This document shows, in pieces, positions 53,752 to 63,060 of a stretch of 64,000 nt of DNA. The DNA is taken from contig NC_012968.1 of assembly GCF_000023705.1 (NCBI RefSeq), positions 1,860,001-1,924,000 on the forward strand, read 5' to 3'. The position numbers were made by a program, and so were the translations under genes. Under the pieces are notes generated by a model that ran no database searches, was not told the origin of the DNA, and saw nothing but the letters and a program-made list of their open reading frames with translations. How positions within the stretch are numbered: the stretch's first letter is position 1; each line of letters begins with the position of its first letter. This stretch comes from Methylotenera mobilis JLW8. GTDB lineage: Bacteria > Pseudomonadota > Gammaproteobacteria > Burkholderiales > Methylophilaceae.

Positions 53752-54024
53752 TCATATGTCAGCTTCAAAGAAATTGAGTTTTTTATGCCTAGGTAAACTT
53801 TTTAACTGTGCCTCGGCCACACTGGCAGTCGAGCGATTCGGGTAAGGCTTAGTTGCTAGTATTTTAACTGGCGGGTTGGCACGAGTGTAACGCGCACCTT
53901 TACCTGCCACATGAGCAGAGAATCTTGAGGCCAAATCATTGGTAATACCTGCGTAATAGGCACCATTCTTACACTCTAGCAGATATAACACCCAAGATTG
54001 ACTGATTGCATTGGCAGATGTCAT
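53752..54024 (-). CDS. GIY-YIG domain protein (UPF0213-like)
   Basis: About 90 residues from ATG 54024 (a GTG at 54033 would add three). [20 protein letters not shown] is the GIY-YIG motif and [20 protein letters not shown] plus [13 protein letters not shown] complete the single-domain UPF0213/YhbQ-type protein. Small nuclease-like proteins of this group act on DNA in some bacteria, but their physiological role is unclear. Confidence 0.88.
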   Translation of the reverse strand: MTSANAISQSWVLYLLECKNGAYYAGITNDLASRFSAHVAGKGARYTRANPPVKILATKPYPNRSTASVAEAQLKSLPRHKKLNFFEADI

Positions 54025-54141
54025 CTCAATCACCGTCTAGTTAATCTACTGCAAAATCGAATATGAACGTAGCGCTCTGGCGCAGACGGTACAAGCTCAG
54101 TAAACAAAGGTAACAAATTCTCGCTTGATTAAGCGATAGAA

Positions 54142-54531
54142 TCAGTAAGTACCAGCCTGAATAAACTCGACTTTATAGCCATCTGGGTCTTCGATGAAAG
54201 CAATCACGGTAGTGCCGTGCATCATCGGGCCAGCCTCACGCACCACTTTGCCCCCTGCATTACGTACCGCTTCGCAGGCTTTGTAAGCATCATCTACTTC
54301 AATCGCAATATGGCCGTAAGCCTTGCCCATATCGTAGCTTTCTACACCGTAGTTGTAGGTCAGCTCTAATACGGTATGGTCGCTCTCGGCACCGTAGCCC
54401 ACAAAAGCCAGAGTAAACTGACCATCCGGGTAATCGTGCTGACGTAAGAGCTTCATGCCTAGCACTTCGGTATAAAACTTAATGGAGCGCTCCATGTTAC
54501 CAACACGAAGCATAGTATGTAGCATGCGCAT
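54142..54531 (-). CDS. gloA: Lactoylglutathione lyase (glyoxalase I)
   Basis: Converts methylglyoxal-glutathione hemithioacetal to S-lactoylglutathione. 129 residues as a dimeric single domain. Metal ligands: His5 in [12 protein letters not shown], Glu near 58 in [10 protein letters not shown], His near 75 in [10 protein letters not shown] and Glu near 122 in KVEFIQ, the pattern of Ni-dependent bacterial GloA. CGKAYGH-type segment [13 protein letters not shown] is diagnostic. A short hairpin lies after the stop. Confidence 0.96.
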   Translation of the reverse strand: MRMLHTMLRVGNMERSIKFYTEVLGMKLLRQHDYPDGQFTLAFVGYGAESDHTVLELTYNYGVESYDMGKAYGHIAIEVDDAYKACEAVRNAGGKVVREAGPMMHGTTVIAFIEDPDGYKVEFIQAGTY

Positions 54532-54592
54532 TTGCTTATCCTTATTATTAGCTCGATAATTATTAACTCGTTGATTCTTAATGAGATGACGC

Positions 54593-55907
<1,315 letters not shown>

Positions 55908-56050
55908 ATAAATGCGGTGCGATTGATTACAATAAACCGCATTTTACTACTAATTTACATCATACCTTAGGCAAATAAAGGCATCATCGCTACTCAGCAA
56001 GCAGCGCATTTAAACACAACAAAATGACGCCATAAGTTATTTTGCGAGAG

Positions 56051-57391
56051 TTACTGCGCGTTAGGGTCGCCCACAATGACGGTAACAAAATTCTGCGTAT
56101 TGAGTCGTCGATTAAACGCATCTTTAATTTGCGCAGCCGTTACGTTCTCCACTCTTTTATTGTAGCCATCCAAATAGTTGAGCGGTAACTTATAAAAACC
56201 AATCACACTCAGGTAATCCAAAATCTTCTTATTGCTATCAATGCGCATTGGGAAGCCGCCAATAATATTGGCTTTAGCCGCTTTTAACTCCGCTTCAGTG
56301 ACACCATTTTTAAGAAATTTGTCTAAGGTTTCGCGCACCAACGCTAGCGCCGCCTCTGCTTGATCCTTCTTGGTTTGCAAGCCGATTTGAAATGGGCCCG
56401 CTTCCGTCATTGGCATAAAGTAGCTATACACGCTGTACACTAGACCACGCTTCTCGCGTACCTCTTCGGTGAGCCTAGACACAAAGCCACCGCCACCTAA
56501 AATATAGTTACCCACGTAGAGTGGGAACAAGTCAGGATCATTGCGTTTAATGCCGGTATACCCTAATAAAATGTGCGACTGCGATGCAGGGTGCGCAATG
56601 CGCTGCTCTTTCGGCTGACTAGGCGCCATGACGGGTGCAATCGGCGCTGGTGCTGACGATGCAGGCAAACCCACGCTAATGCTTTCCGCAATTTTCTGTG
56701 CTTGCTCGCGTGTTACATCTCCGATAATAGCAATCACCGCGCCCTTAGCACCATAATACTGCTGGTAAAATGCGTTTAAATCATCACGCTTAATCGCGGC
56801 CACTGTGTCAATTTCACCGCTATCATCCAGACTGTAGGGATGAGTACCATACAGTGCGGACATAAATGCTTTACTCGAAATGCTTTCCGGCTGGGTGGCA
56901 GATTCTTGCAAGCCTGAAATAATGCGTGCTTTCTCACGCGCCAGCACTGCATCAGGAAAATCAGGCTTTTGCATAATCTGTGTAAACACATTGAGCGCCT
57001 GTGCTTGCTCACGCTCACTGCTTAAAGTACGTAGCGATAACGCCGCACGGTCTGCATCAAAACTGCCGCCCAACACCGCACCTACATCTGCAAATTTTTT
57101 CGCAATGACTTCATCCGTCATGCCGGCGGCACCTAGTGTCATTAAGTAACGCGTAATACTCGCCACACCAGACTTTTCTGCCGTATCACGTGCACTGCCC
57201 GCAGCAAAATTCACACTCAAGTCTAAAATCGGCAAATCATGGTTCTCTACAAAATACACAGCGGAACCAGCCGATGTTTGCCATTGCTGAATGTTAACTG
57301 CGGCCTGTGCGCTGGTTGCAGTAAACATCATCCCAGTGCTAGCCATCAGAAAACCTGTTGTCACTATTCTTTTTATAAATTGCAAACTCAT
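56051..57391 (-). CDS. M16-family protein lacking the zinc motif (partner subunit)
   Basis: About 446 residues from ATG 57391 (AAGG 7 nt upstream). A signal peptide ends near ATSAQAA. In place of HxxEH it has GVASITRYLMTLG, so it cannot bind zinc and is probably the non-catalytic half of a heterodimer with the gene upstream. RLTEEVREKRGLVYSVYSYF is the R/Y motif of the other half (first part RLTEEVREKRGLVYSV). Periplasmic. Confidence 0.9.
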   Translation of the reverse strand: MSLQFIKRIVTTGFLMASTGMMFTATSAQAAVNIQQWQTSAGSAVYFVENHDLPILDLSVNFAAGSARDTAEKSGVASITRYLMTLGAAGMTDEVIAKKFADVGAVLGGSFDADRAALSLRTLSSEREQAQALNVFTQIMQKPDFPDAVLAREKARIISGLQESATQPESISSKAFMSALYGTHPYSLDDSGEIDTVAAIKRDDLNAFYQQYYGAKGAVIAIIGDVTREQAQKIAESISVGLPASSAPAPIAPVMAPSQPKEQRIAHPASQSHILLGYTGIKRNDPDLFPLYVGNYILGGGGFVSRLTEEVREKRGLVYSVYSYFMPMTEAGPFQIGLQTKKDQAEAALALVRETLDKFLKNGVTEAELKAAKANIIGGFPMRIDSNKKILDYLSVIGFYKLPLNYLDGYNKRVENVTAAQIKDAFNRRLNTQNFVTVIVGDPNAQ

Positions 57392-57443
57392 TATTTTTAC
57401 CTTAAAAATCAAAGCGTAATAGTTAATAAAGTGTAATGTTTAA

Positions 57444-58805
57444 CTAATGCACGTGCGGCTTACCCTGAGGCTTAGCATCAGGGGAAATCGGCTGCGGATC
57501 CAATGTCGCAATCGTGAGGTTATCTTGCAACAAATATTTTTTTGCTACCGCCTGCACTTGCTCAGCAGTCACTGCGCGCAACTTGTTAGGGTAGTCTTCC
57601 AATATTTTCCAGGAAAAACCGATGGTTTCTATGGTCCCCAACTGCATCGCCTGATAAAACATGGAATCACGTTGGTACACATCCGCAGCAATCACACCAG
57701 CTTTCACACGATCTAACTCTTGCTGCGACACGCCTGTTTGCTTAATTTTTTCAACCTGTTGGATTAATGCCTGCTCTAAGTCGCGCACGGTTTTACCTTC
57801 GCTCGGCGTGCCATCTAATGAAAATAAGCTTTGGCGACCACGCGCTAATAAATCGTAGCCAGCATCTACATCTATCGCCAATTGCGTATCGCGCACCAAG
57901 CTTTGATTTAAACGTGCAGCGGGGTTACCACTTAGCACACCGGCTAACACCTCCAGTGCATAAGGCTCCCAATCGGCCTCAGGGTTAATCACCGGGGGCA
58001 CATGGTAGCCCATCAACAAATACGGTAATTTTGCTGGCGCCTTCACCACTACACGGCGCTCGCCTATTTGCGCAGGCTCCACTTGAGGCTTACGCTCAGG
58101 CAATGCTTTGGGTTTAATTTTGCCAAAGTACTGTTTCGCCAACTGATAAACCTCATCGGCTTTCACATCGCCCACTACTACTAGCGTAGCGTTATTGGGC
58201 GCATACCAGTTGTGGTACCACTCGCGCGCATCCGCTACAGTCATATTTTCCAGGTCATTCATAAACCCAATTACCGGGCGCGAATACGGGTGTGCGCGAT
58301 ACGCTACCCCCTGAAATGCCTCATTCACTTGTGATTGTGGCTTATCATCGGTACGCCAGCGACGCTCCTCCATCACCACCTTAATCTCTTTGGCAAACTC
58401 CTCCTCAGTCAGCTGCAGATTCTCCATACGGTCAGCCTCCAGCTTGAAGGATAAGGGCAAGTGCGATTTTTCTAACTGCTGAAAGTAGCAAGTGTAGTCG
58501 GTACTGGTAAATGCATTTTCTTTACCGCCGGCAGCGGCGACTAAGCGTGAAAACTGGCCGGCCGGCACACTTTTTGTGCCTTTAAACATCATATGTTCCA
58601 GCACATGTGCTACACCGGTTTTACCGTTCACTTCATCCAGGCTGCCTGCGCGGTACCACACTTGAGACACCACGACCGGTGCACGATGGTCTTCCTGCAC
58701 CACTAATTTAAGGCCGTTATCCAGCTTAAACTCTTTGATGAGCGGATTTGCAAACACGGTAATCGGCATTACTAACAAAAGTAGTAAAAGGCTTTTTGTA
58801 CGCAC
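57444..58805 (-). CDS. M16-family zinc metallopeptidase (catalytic subunit)
   Basis: 453 residues from GTG 58805 with GGAG 10 nt upstream. N-terminal signal peptide (LLLLLLVMPITVFA). The inverted zinc motif HVLEHMMF is near residue 68, and the downstream Glu lies in EEFAKEIKVVMEE. It is the gene upstream of the HxxEH-less paralogue, 52 bp away, so the pair likely forms a periplasmic PqqL/PqqF-like heterodimer of unknown substrate. The tail is His/Pro/Lys-rich. Confidence 0.92.
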   Translation of the reverse strand: MRTKSLLLLLLVMPITVFANPLIKEFKLDNGLKLVVQEDHRAPVVVSQVWYRAGSLDEVNGKTGVAHVLEHMMFKGTKSVPAGQFSRLVAAAGGKENAFTSTDYTCYFQQLEKSHLPLSFKLEADRMENLQLTEEEFAKEIKVVMEERRWRTDDKPQSQVNEAFQGVAYRAHPYSRPVIGFMNDLENMTVADAREWYHNWYAPNNATLVVVGDVKADEVYQLAKQYFGKIKPKALPERKPQVEPAQIGERRVVVKAPAKLPYLLMGYHVPPVINPEADWEPYALEVLAGVLSGNPAARLNQSLVRDTQLAIDVDAGYDLLARGRQSLFSLDGTPSEGKTVRDLEQALIQQVEKIKQTGVSQQELDRVKAGVIAADVYQRDSMFYQAMQLGTIETIGFSWKILEDYPNKLRAVTAEQVQAVAKKYLLQDNLTIATLDPQPISPDAKPQGKPHVH

Positions 58806-59145
58806 AGGACTTAATCTCCAGTTATTTTTATCAATTTGGAACGGGCAAACTAGTAAACGGGCAAACTGGCCAGTTTAGCTGATGCATAGAATCAGCTTTT
58901 GGGACAAGGATACCATTGAGTTAGTTCAGATGACTTAATTTAGTTCAGATGGCTTGGTTCAGGCGAACAAGCATCTATATAAATTACTATCGCCACGCCA
59001 AGACGCAGCAATTAAGTTGCGGCAATATTAACATTTGGCAACCTACAATTAAAAATACATAGATTCATTAACATACATCAAATGAACTGGTTTGCCACAG
59101 GCGAAATTAAGCTAAAATAGTGCTACTAAACTCAGTTAAAAACTT
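58806..59145. other. 340-bp divergent gap with short direct repeats and palindromes
   Basis: No gene seen. ACGGGCAAACT occurs at 58841 and 58857 (period 16); AAACTGGCCAGTTT (58863-58876) is a perfect palindrome; AGCTGAT/ATCAGCT (58877-58897) is a hairpin followed by TTTT on the plus strand; TTAGTTCAGATG occurs at 58921 and TTAGTTCAGATG again at 58940 (period 19), with a further GTTCAG at 58957. Just before ftsY a TAAAAT (59113-59118) follows TTTGCC by 16 nt, a possible ftsY promoter. Confidence 0.6.
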
Positions 59146-60156
59146 ATGTTCGATTTTTTCAAAAAAGACAAAACACCTGCCAGCCCAGAAGCCAGTCCTG
59201 CGGTCGCGAGCGCAAACTCCAATCCAAGCTCAAGTCCCAACCCAAGCCTAAGTTGGACGGCGCGCTTAAAACAGGGGTTAGCAAAAACCAGAAACCAACT
59301 GGGCAACCAACTTGCCAGTATTTTTGGCGGCGGAAAAATTGATGCCGAAGTCTACGAAGAATTAGAAACCATATTGCTTACGTCGGATGTGGGCATCAAT
59401 GCAACGCAGCATTTGCTGGATGACATTAAAGGCCGGGTAAAGCGTCAAAGTCTGGATGATACTGTGCAGCTCAAAGCCGCATTAAAAGACGCGCTCTCTG
59501 ACTTACTGTCACCGCTAGAGCAGCCACTAGCCACCAGCAAGCATCAGCCATTTATCATTATGCTGGCTGGTGTAAACGGCGCTGGGAAAACCACCACCAT
59601 AGGCAAATTAGCCAAGCAATTTCAATCAGAAGGCAAAAGCGTACTAATTGCCGCCGGTGATACTTTTAGAGCAGCGGCACGCGAGCAGCTGCAAGTGTGG
59701 GGCGAGCGCAACAACGTGCACGTGGTTGCGCAAACCAGTGGCGACCCTGCTGCAGTGATGTTTGACGCGATCAACTCGGCACGCGCTAAAAATATCGATA
59801 TCGTGCTGGCGGACACTGCTGGGCGCTTACCAACACAAATGCACCTGATGGATGAAATTGCTAAAGTAAAACGAGTGATGGATAAAGCTTTACCTGGTGC
59901 GCCGCACGAGGTGTTACTGGTGCTGGATGCTAACACCGGGCAAAACGCGGTGTCGCAAGTAAAGATTTTTGATGACGCGTTAGGCGTAACTGGCTTGGTA
60001 CTGAGCAAGCTGGATGGCACGGCAAAAGGCGGTGTGATTGCTGCCATCGCACAGGCGCGCCCTATCCCCATTCGCTACATTGGTATCGGCGAGGCCATTG
60101 ACGACCTCAGGCCGTTTAACGCCAATGAGTTTATTGATGCCATGCTTGACGCATAA
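59146..60156 (+). CDS. ftsY: Signal recognition particle receptor FtsY
   Basis: Docks SRP-ribosome complexes at the membrane; GTPase. 336 residues, with a short N-terminal Ser/Pro/Asn-rich segment (about 50 residues) instead of the longer acidic A domain of E. coli. NG domain: G1 GVNGAGKTTTIGKLA, DTFRAAAREQL, G3 DTAGRLPTQ, and LSKLDGTAKGG. C-terminus GEAIDDLRPFNANEFIDAML. Head of an ftsY-ftsE-ftsX run. Confidence 0.97.
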   Translation: MFDFFKKDKTPASPEASPAVASANSNPSSSPNPSLSWTARLKQGLAKTRNQLGNQLASIFGGGKIDAEVYEELETILLTSDVGINATQHLLDDIKGRVKRQSLDDTVQLKAALKDALSDLLSPLEQPLATSKHQPFIIMLAGVNGAGKTTTIGKLAKQFQSEGKSVLIAAGDTFRAAAREQLQVWGERNNVHVVAQTSGDPAAVMFDAINSARAKNIDIVLADTAGRLPTQMHLMDEIAKVKRVMDKALPGAPHEVLLVLDANTGQNAVSQVKIFDDALGVTGLVLSKLDGTAKGGVIAAIAQARPIPIRYIGIGEAIDDLRPFNANEFIDAMLDA

Positions 60157-60180
60157 ACTATTTTTAATCCGCACACATAG

Positions 60181-60232
60181 ATTAAAACCGAAATACACGG
60201 ATTAAGACCCAAATAATAGATAAGACTAAAAC
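60181..60232. repeat. 20-bp-period degenerate repeat between ftsY and ftsE
   Basis: ATTAAAACCGAAATA (60181) and ATTAAGACCCAAATA (60201) differ at two positions with a 20-bp period; a shorter related ATAAGACTAAAAC begins at 60220. The repeats fill most of the 82-bp gap. Confidence 0.65.
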
Positions 60233-60238
60233 ACCAGC

Positions 60239-60952
60239 ATGATTCAATTTGATAAAGTCACCAAGCGCTACCCCGGCAGCGATGAGATACTCAAAAACAT
60301 TAGCTTTAATATTAATGCTGGTGAGTTTGTATTTCTTACCGGCCAATCCGGCGCGGGTAAAAGCACACTGCTAAAACTGATCGCGGCAACCGAGCGCCCA
60401 ACCAGTGGCACTGTATTGATTGCCAATCAGAATGTCAGCCAATTAAAGCCGTCTGCCATCCCATTCCTGCGCCGTCGTTTTGGTTTGATCTTTCAGGATC
60501 ACAAACTGCTCTACGATAGAAATTGTTTTGAGAACGTCATTTTACCTTTGCATATCAATGGTATCACCGGACAAGAAGCCGCCAAGCGCGTACGTGCCGC
60601 GCTAGATAAAGTAGGCTTGCTGCATAAAGAAAAAGCCATGCCGATTACATTATCCGGCGGCGAACAGCAGCGTTTGGCCATCGCCCGCGCCGTGGTCAGC
60701 CGCCCTTCTATCCTGCTGGCAGATGAGCCAACCGGCAATTTAGATGCAAGCTACGCCGCAGACATTATGGCAATTTTCTATGCCTTTAACCAAGTGGGGG
60801 TCACGGTGATTATGTCTACGCATGACGCACTGGGCATGAGTGCGACGCAAAACCGCGTGCTGCACATTAACCAAGGCACACTGAGCGAGCCGTCACTAGG
60901 CACAACTAATTTCAACCAAGAGTCATCTGCTATCGAGCGCTTTACATCATGA
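60239..60952 (+). CDS. ftsE: Cell-division ABC ATPase FtsE
   Basis: Partner of FtsX in activating peptidoglycan amidases at the septum. 237 residues. Walker A GQSGAGKST, Q-loop LIFQDHKLL, signature LSGGEQQR and Walker B ILLADEPTGNLD, then the switch His in STHD. The stop overlaps the ftsX ATG (ATGA), so translation is coupled. Confidence 0.97.
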   Translation: MIQFDKVTKRYPGSDEILKNISFNINAGEFVFLTGQSGAGKSTLLKLIAATERPTSGTVLIANQNVSQLKPSAIPFLRRRFGLIFQDHKLLYDRNCFENVILPLHINGITGQEAAKRVRAALDKVGLLHKEKAMPITLSGGEQQRLAIARAVVSRPSILLADEPTGNLDASYAADIMAIFYAFNQVGVTVIMSTHDALGMSATQNRVLHINQGTLSEPSLGTTNFNQESSAIERFTS

Positions 60953-61869
60953 GTAACTGGCTAAACCAACATATCCAAACCCTTAAGCTAGTGCTCAGCC
61001 GTATGCAGGCCAACATGCTGTCAACCTTTATGATTTGTTTGGTGATTGGGGTGGCCATGTGTCTGCCTAGCCTGTTTTACTTGGCGGTAGATAACTTATC
61101 AAAACTCACAGACCATATACAAAAAGATACCGAAATCAGCCTATTTCTCAAGGTAGATACCGGTGCTGATGCAATTAAAAAGCTGGAGCGTCAGTTGGCG
61201 CAAAACCAGGAGATTGATCGCTTTCATTTGGTGACTAAAGAAGAAGCGTGGCAGCAACTGCAGCTTAAATCGCAAAGCAATCAGGACGTGAACGATGCGG
61301 TTTCGCAACTGGGTAAAAATCCTCTACCGGATGCCTTTTTTATTCAAGCCAAGTCTGCCGATCCAGAGCGCTTGATTCAACTCAAAGACTCCCTGCAAAA
61401 CCTGCCTAATGTCGAGCTAGCATTACTGAATACCGAGTGGGTAAAACGCCTATCATCGTTATTAAGCCTGGGTAAAAAGCTCATCACGATGATTGCTGGC
61501 CTATTAGCAATAGTGCTGCTGGTGATTATCGGCAATACCGTACGTATGCAAATCTTAACGCAAAAAGATGAAATTGAAGTGAGCAACCTGATTGGCGCCA
61601 CCAGTAGCTTTATACGCATGCCGTTTCTGTATGCGGGCGCGCTGTACGGCCTATTTGGCGGCTTACTTGCCGTGCTAATGCTGATGGGCATCATTCACGC
61701 ATTCAATGTCTCCATGTCGCAAATTGCACATCTATACAGCAACGATTTCAGCTTATCACTTTTTAATTTTCAGCTATTTCTGGCTGTCATTTTGGCTGCA
61801 ATTGGCATAGGCTGGTCGGGCTCATACATCGCCGTATCACGCGCAATTGCCAGCTACAAAATCAACTAA
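60949..61869 (+). CDS. ftsX: Cell-division transmembrane protein FtsX
   Basis: 306 residues with four membrane helices (near 25-45, 180-200, 225-245, 275-295) and a periplasmic domain of about 115 residues after the first helix, the FtsX pattern. TEISLFLKVDTGADAIKKL and TKEEAWQQLQ lie in that domain. DEIEVSNLIGATSSFIRMPFL is the FtsX cytoplasmic motif (first part DEIEVSNLIGATSSFI). A hairpin ACGCCTGA/TCAGGCGT (61910-61930) after it lacks a T-run. Confidence 0.95.
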   Translation: MSNWLNQHIQTLKLVLSRMQANMLSTFMICLVIGVAMCLPSLFYLAVDNLSKLTDHIQKDTEISLFLKVDTGADAIKKLERQLAQNQEIDRFHLVTKEEAWQQLQLKSQSNQDVNDAVSQLGKNPLPDAFFIQAKSADPERLIQLKDSLQNLPNVELALLNTEWVKRLSSLLSLGKKLITMIAGLLAIVLLVIIGNTVRMQILTQKDEIEVSNLIGATSSFIRMPFLYAGALYGLFGGLLAVLMLMGIIHAFNVSMSQIAHLYSNDFSLSLFNFQLFLAVILAAIGIGWSGSYIAVSRAIASYKIN

Positions 61870-62058
61870 CCATCTTAGCCGTATAGCACACGCTAAAAGA
61901 TGTGCCGGAACGCCTGAGCAAGTCAGGCGTCTACATATCAAGCACCATCATTCAGCTTGAGTTAAGCTTACGCTTGCACAATATCGTTACTTAACACTTG
62001 ACTTAAACTCTTGGAGTTTTGGACGAAGGCGACCACTCGCCCCACGCCAACACAGCAG

Positions 62059-62391
62059 ATGATGATAAAAAAACTCAGCATTCTTGTATTACTTATTGCA
62101 GTCTGCACACTGTTAGCAGGCATGATTGTTTTTACCAACAATTCAGCAAAGGCTGATATTAATCAGCAAACCGCGCGCCAGTTATTGAGTACAGGGCAAA
62201 TCCTGCCTTTAGAAAAAATCACGAAACTAGCCAAATCTATCAAGCCAGGTGAGGTTTTAGAAGCTGAGTTGGAGCGAAAAAAAGGTATCTATGTTTATGA
62301 GGTAGAACTGCTGGATGCACGTAGCCAAGTTTGGGAGATCAAACTGGATGCAAAAACTGGCAAACTGCTCAAAATGGAACGCGAGGATTAA
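62059..62391 (+). CDS. PepSY-domain protein with signal peptide
   Basis: About 110 residues from ATG 62059 (62062 equally possible; a TTG at 62011 would extend it without the signal-peptide start). Hydrophobic leader ILVLLIAVCTLLAGMIVF (signal peptide or anchor), then one PepSY domain with LEAELERKKGIYVYEVELLD and VWEIKLDAKTGKLLKMERED. It starts a three-gene operon with a response regulator 4 bp on and a histidine kinase, a standard arrangement where the PepSY protein may sense or modulate envelope state. Confidence 0.85.
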   Translation: MMIKKLSILVLLIAVCTLLAGMIVFTNNSAKADINQQTARQLLSTGQILPLEKITKLAKSIKPGEVLEAELERKKGIYVYEVELLDARSQVWEIKLDAKTGKLLKMERED

Positions 62392-62394
62392 GCC

Positions 62395-63060
62395 ATGCGC
62401 CTGCTCTTGGTTGAAGACGATCCCATACTCGGCAAGCAGTTGCAAACCAGCCTGCAACGTGCGGGATATGCCACGGATTTAGCCACCGACGGTATAGAGG
62501 CAGAAATACAAGGAAAATTAGAGCCTTATGATTTAGCCATACTGGACTTAGGCCTCCCCAAACGCAACGGGCTGGAGATACTGGCGCACTGGCGCAGCGC
62601 ACAAATCAACACCCCGGTCATTATCCTGACCGCAAGAGGCGGATGGCAGGATAAAGTTGCTGGATTTAACAGCGGCGCCGATGACTATGTTAGCAAACCG
62701 TTCCAAATTGAAGAGCTGCTGGCGCGAGTCGGGGCGGTACTCAAGCGCAGCATGCTCAACCGTGCCAGCGAACTGCAGTCAACCCAATTCAAGCTGAACG
62801 AACACACGCAAAGCATTATATTTGACGATGGCAACCAGCAGCAGCTTACCAATGTTGAATTCAGGTTGTTGCGCTACTTTATGCTGCACCCTGGGCACAT
62901 CTTGTCCAAATCAGTATTAACAGAGCATGTCTATGAGTATGATGAAGATAAAGACAGCAACGTGATTGAAGTGTATATCAACCGCCTGCGCCAAAAAATT
63001 GGCAGCCAACATATACAAACTAGGCGCGGCCAAGGCTATGTGTTTGGAGTTGCTCCCTAA
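62395..63060 (+). CDS. OmpR/PhoB-family response regulator
   Basis: 221 residues. Receiver domain RLLLVEDDPILGKQL with the acidic pair, phospho-Asp in LAILDLGLPKRNG, Thr in VIILTARGG, and Lys in DDYVSKPF. C-terminal winged helix: LTNVEFRLLRYFMLHPGHILSK, then DSNVIEVYINRLRQKIG and RGQGYVFG. The PhoP/QseB/TctD subgroup is likely. Its TAA overlaps the ATG of the kinase gene. Confidence 0.95.
   Translation: MRLLLVEDDPILGKQLQTSLQRAGYATDLATDGIEAEIQGKLEPYDLAILDLGLPKRNGLEILAHWRSAQINTPVIILTARGGWQDKVAGFNSGADDYVSKPFQIEELLARVGAVLKRSMLNRASELQSTQFKLNEHTQSIIFDDGNQQQLTNVEFRLLRYFMLHPGHILSKSVLTEHVYEYDEDKDSNVIEVYINRLRQKIGSQHIQTRRGQGYVFGVAP

Noticed and set aside
61910-61930. Hairpin after ftsX as a terminator
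   Set aside because: The perfect 8-bp stem lacks a T-tract on either side.
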